From NCBI RefSeq assembly GCF_000372065.1, contig NZ_AQVB01000007.1, positions 1 to 64,000 on the forward strand: a stretch of DNA of 64,000 bases, in the 5' to 3' direction. The translations under genes were made by a program, and so were the position numbers. Source of the stretch: Oligella urethralis DSM 7531 (GTDB lineage: Bacteria; Pseudomonadota; Gammaproteobacteria; Burkholderiales; Burkholderiaceae_B). The notes beneath the pieces are model-generated. The model was not told the DNA's origin and did not search any database. It saw only the letters and a list, made by a program, of their open reading frames with translations. Positions 63,455 to 64,000 of the stretch are shown here, one piece after another. Within the stretch, counting starts at the first letter, position 1. The number at the start of each line of letters is the position of its first letter.

Positions 63455-64000
63455 CTATCGCACGGTAATTCTGACCTGATCTAAGAGCTCGCCCTGAGCA
63501 TCTTTTAAACGAATGATATGACTACCGCGACGGAGCGACCAAAAATACTCACTGCCCTGGCCCAGCGTCAGCTCCCCAAGCTGCCACTGCAATGCAGACG
63601 CGCGGGCATCATGCTCGGCAATCGAGGCCTTTAACAATAGCTTTTGAGAAGATGCCGGTATTTCAGGATCAATGGCTAGGATACTGCCATTAATCGGTCG
63701 TTCAATGGTGATCGGAGCGAGTGCATCCGGCGCTAAACTGCTCAGGGCGACAACCTCAGTCATGGCGGTGCCATCAATAAAAAACTCCTCACGCTCAGCC
63801 TCTGCCACCCCTACAAAATGTACCTTTTCTGTGACGATAGTGCTTGGTTTTGTTGGCGCTGAGGAGCGCTGATGTTGATGCAAATAGGCCATGACATCGT
63901 ACCAAATCGGTCCAGCGCCACTGACCCCATAGACATTTTGCATACTGCGACCGTCACTATTACCGACCCAAACGCCCACGGTATAATCGGCCGACCAACC
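63455..64000 (-). CDS. pbpC: Penicillin-binding protein 1C, C-terminal part (partial)
   Basis: This is the end of a gene that enters from the right edge. The visible frame starts GWSADYTVGVWVGNSDG, the GxSxDYTVGVWVGN motif near the end of the PBP1C transpeptidase domain. About 130 residues follow, including IDPEIPASSQKLLLKASI and REELTL-type blocks typical of the BiPBP_C domain (GSEYFWSLRRGSHIIRLKD). PBP1C is a bifunctional inner membrane glycosyltransferase/transpeptidase. The 5' part and the partner gene (yfhM-type) are outside the window. It is followed by the DUF4878 lipoprotein gene. Confidence 0.9.
   Translation of the reverse strand, partial: GWSADYTVGVWVGNSDGRSMQNVYGVSGAGPIWYDVMAYLHQHQRSSAPTKPSTIVTEKVHFVGVAEAEREEFFIDGTAMTEVVALSSLAPDALAPITIERPINGSILAIDPEIPASSQKLLLKASIAEHDARASALQWQLGELTLGQGSEYFWSLRRGSHIIRLKDAQGELLDQVRITVR

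Overview
The window looks like chromosomal DNA of a low-to-mid GC betaproteobacterium of the order Burkholderiales, most likely family Alcaligenaceae. An Oligella-like genus is my best guess, but the sequence does not prove the genus. The reasons are the Bordetella/Neisseria-type porin, azurin, the CysB-type LysR regulator, the RNase E architecture, the TAXI-TRAP transporter and the betaproteobacterial gene orders (yceD-rpmF-plsX-fabH-fabD-fabG-acpP-fabF-rpoE-mucABD-lepA-lepB-rnc-era-recO). Most of the window is core genome. I see no prophage, CRISPR array, tRNA or rRNA gene.

Layout. 1-0.3 kb: the 5' part of a group II intron, inserted on the minus strand directly after an intrinsic terminator. 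0.3-7.7 kb: a secreted acidic protein, porin, azurin, fkpB-ispH, radC, nagB, an unknown small protein and the zinc-independent ribosomal protein L31. 7.9-12.3 kb: a membrane glycosyltransferase followed by MATE and Bcr/CflA efflux pumps. 12.5-18.7 kb: rpmB-rpmG, an aminopeptidase P, a DUF423 protein, a two-subunit 3-oxoacid CoA-transferase and ETF-ubiquinone oxidoreductase. 18.75-20.1 kb: a decayed coding region and a NlpC/P60 hydrolase. 20.17-20.78 kb: a probable Fur-controlled operon of a DUF2325 protein plus a 55-residue membrane protein. 20.8-27.4 kb: cysB, lptF, pepA-holC-unknown, a BI-1 protein and a GDT1/MntX-type manganese exporter preceded by a yybP-ykoY (Mn2+) riboswitch.

27.4-43.7 kb is one long minus-strand series. 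Reading with transcription, it runs yceD, rpmF, plsX, fabH, fabD, fabG, acpP, fabF, a small YgfX-like membrane protein, rpoE (sigma-E), mucA, mucB, mucD, lepA, lepB, rnc, era, recO. It links fatty acid synthesis, envelope stress, protein export and RNA processing, and is broken by internal terminators. 43.7-47.5 kb carries maf, an RsmI-like methyltransferase, msrQ, a phosphatase and rluC.

47.5-51.5 kb: a long structured leader and the RNase E gene. 51.6-57 kb: a carboxylate-related block with a succinate/acetate CoA-transferase, then a three-gene TAXI-TRAP transporter with a DUF1850 protein. 57-64 kb: yaaA, serS, a cytochrome b561-like protein, class II fructose-bisphosphate aldolase, a nitrilase-family amidase, and an envelope group (YiiX-like hydrolase, DUF4878 lipoprotein, the end of pbpC).

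The most unusual items are the Fur-box DUF2325/small-protein operon, the Mn2+ riboswitch with a visible Shine-Dalgarno switch and a TTG start, the terminator-associated group II intron, the RNase E leader, the TAXI/DUF1850/TRAP cassette with an intercistronic hairpin, and the decayed locus at 18.9-19.2 kb.
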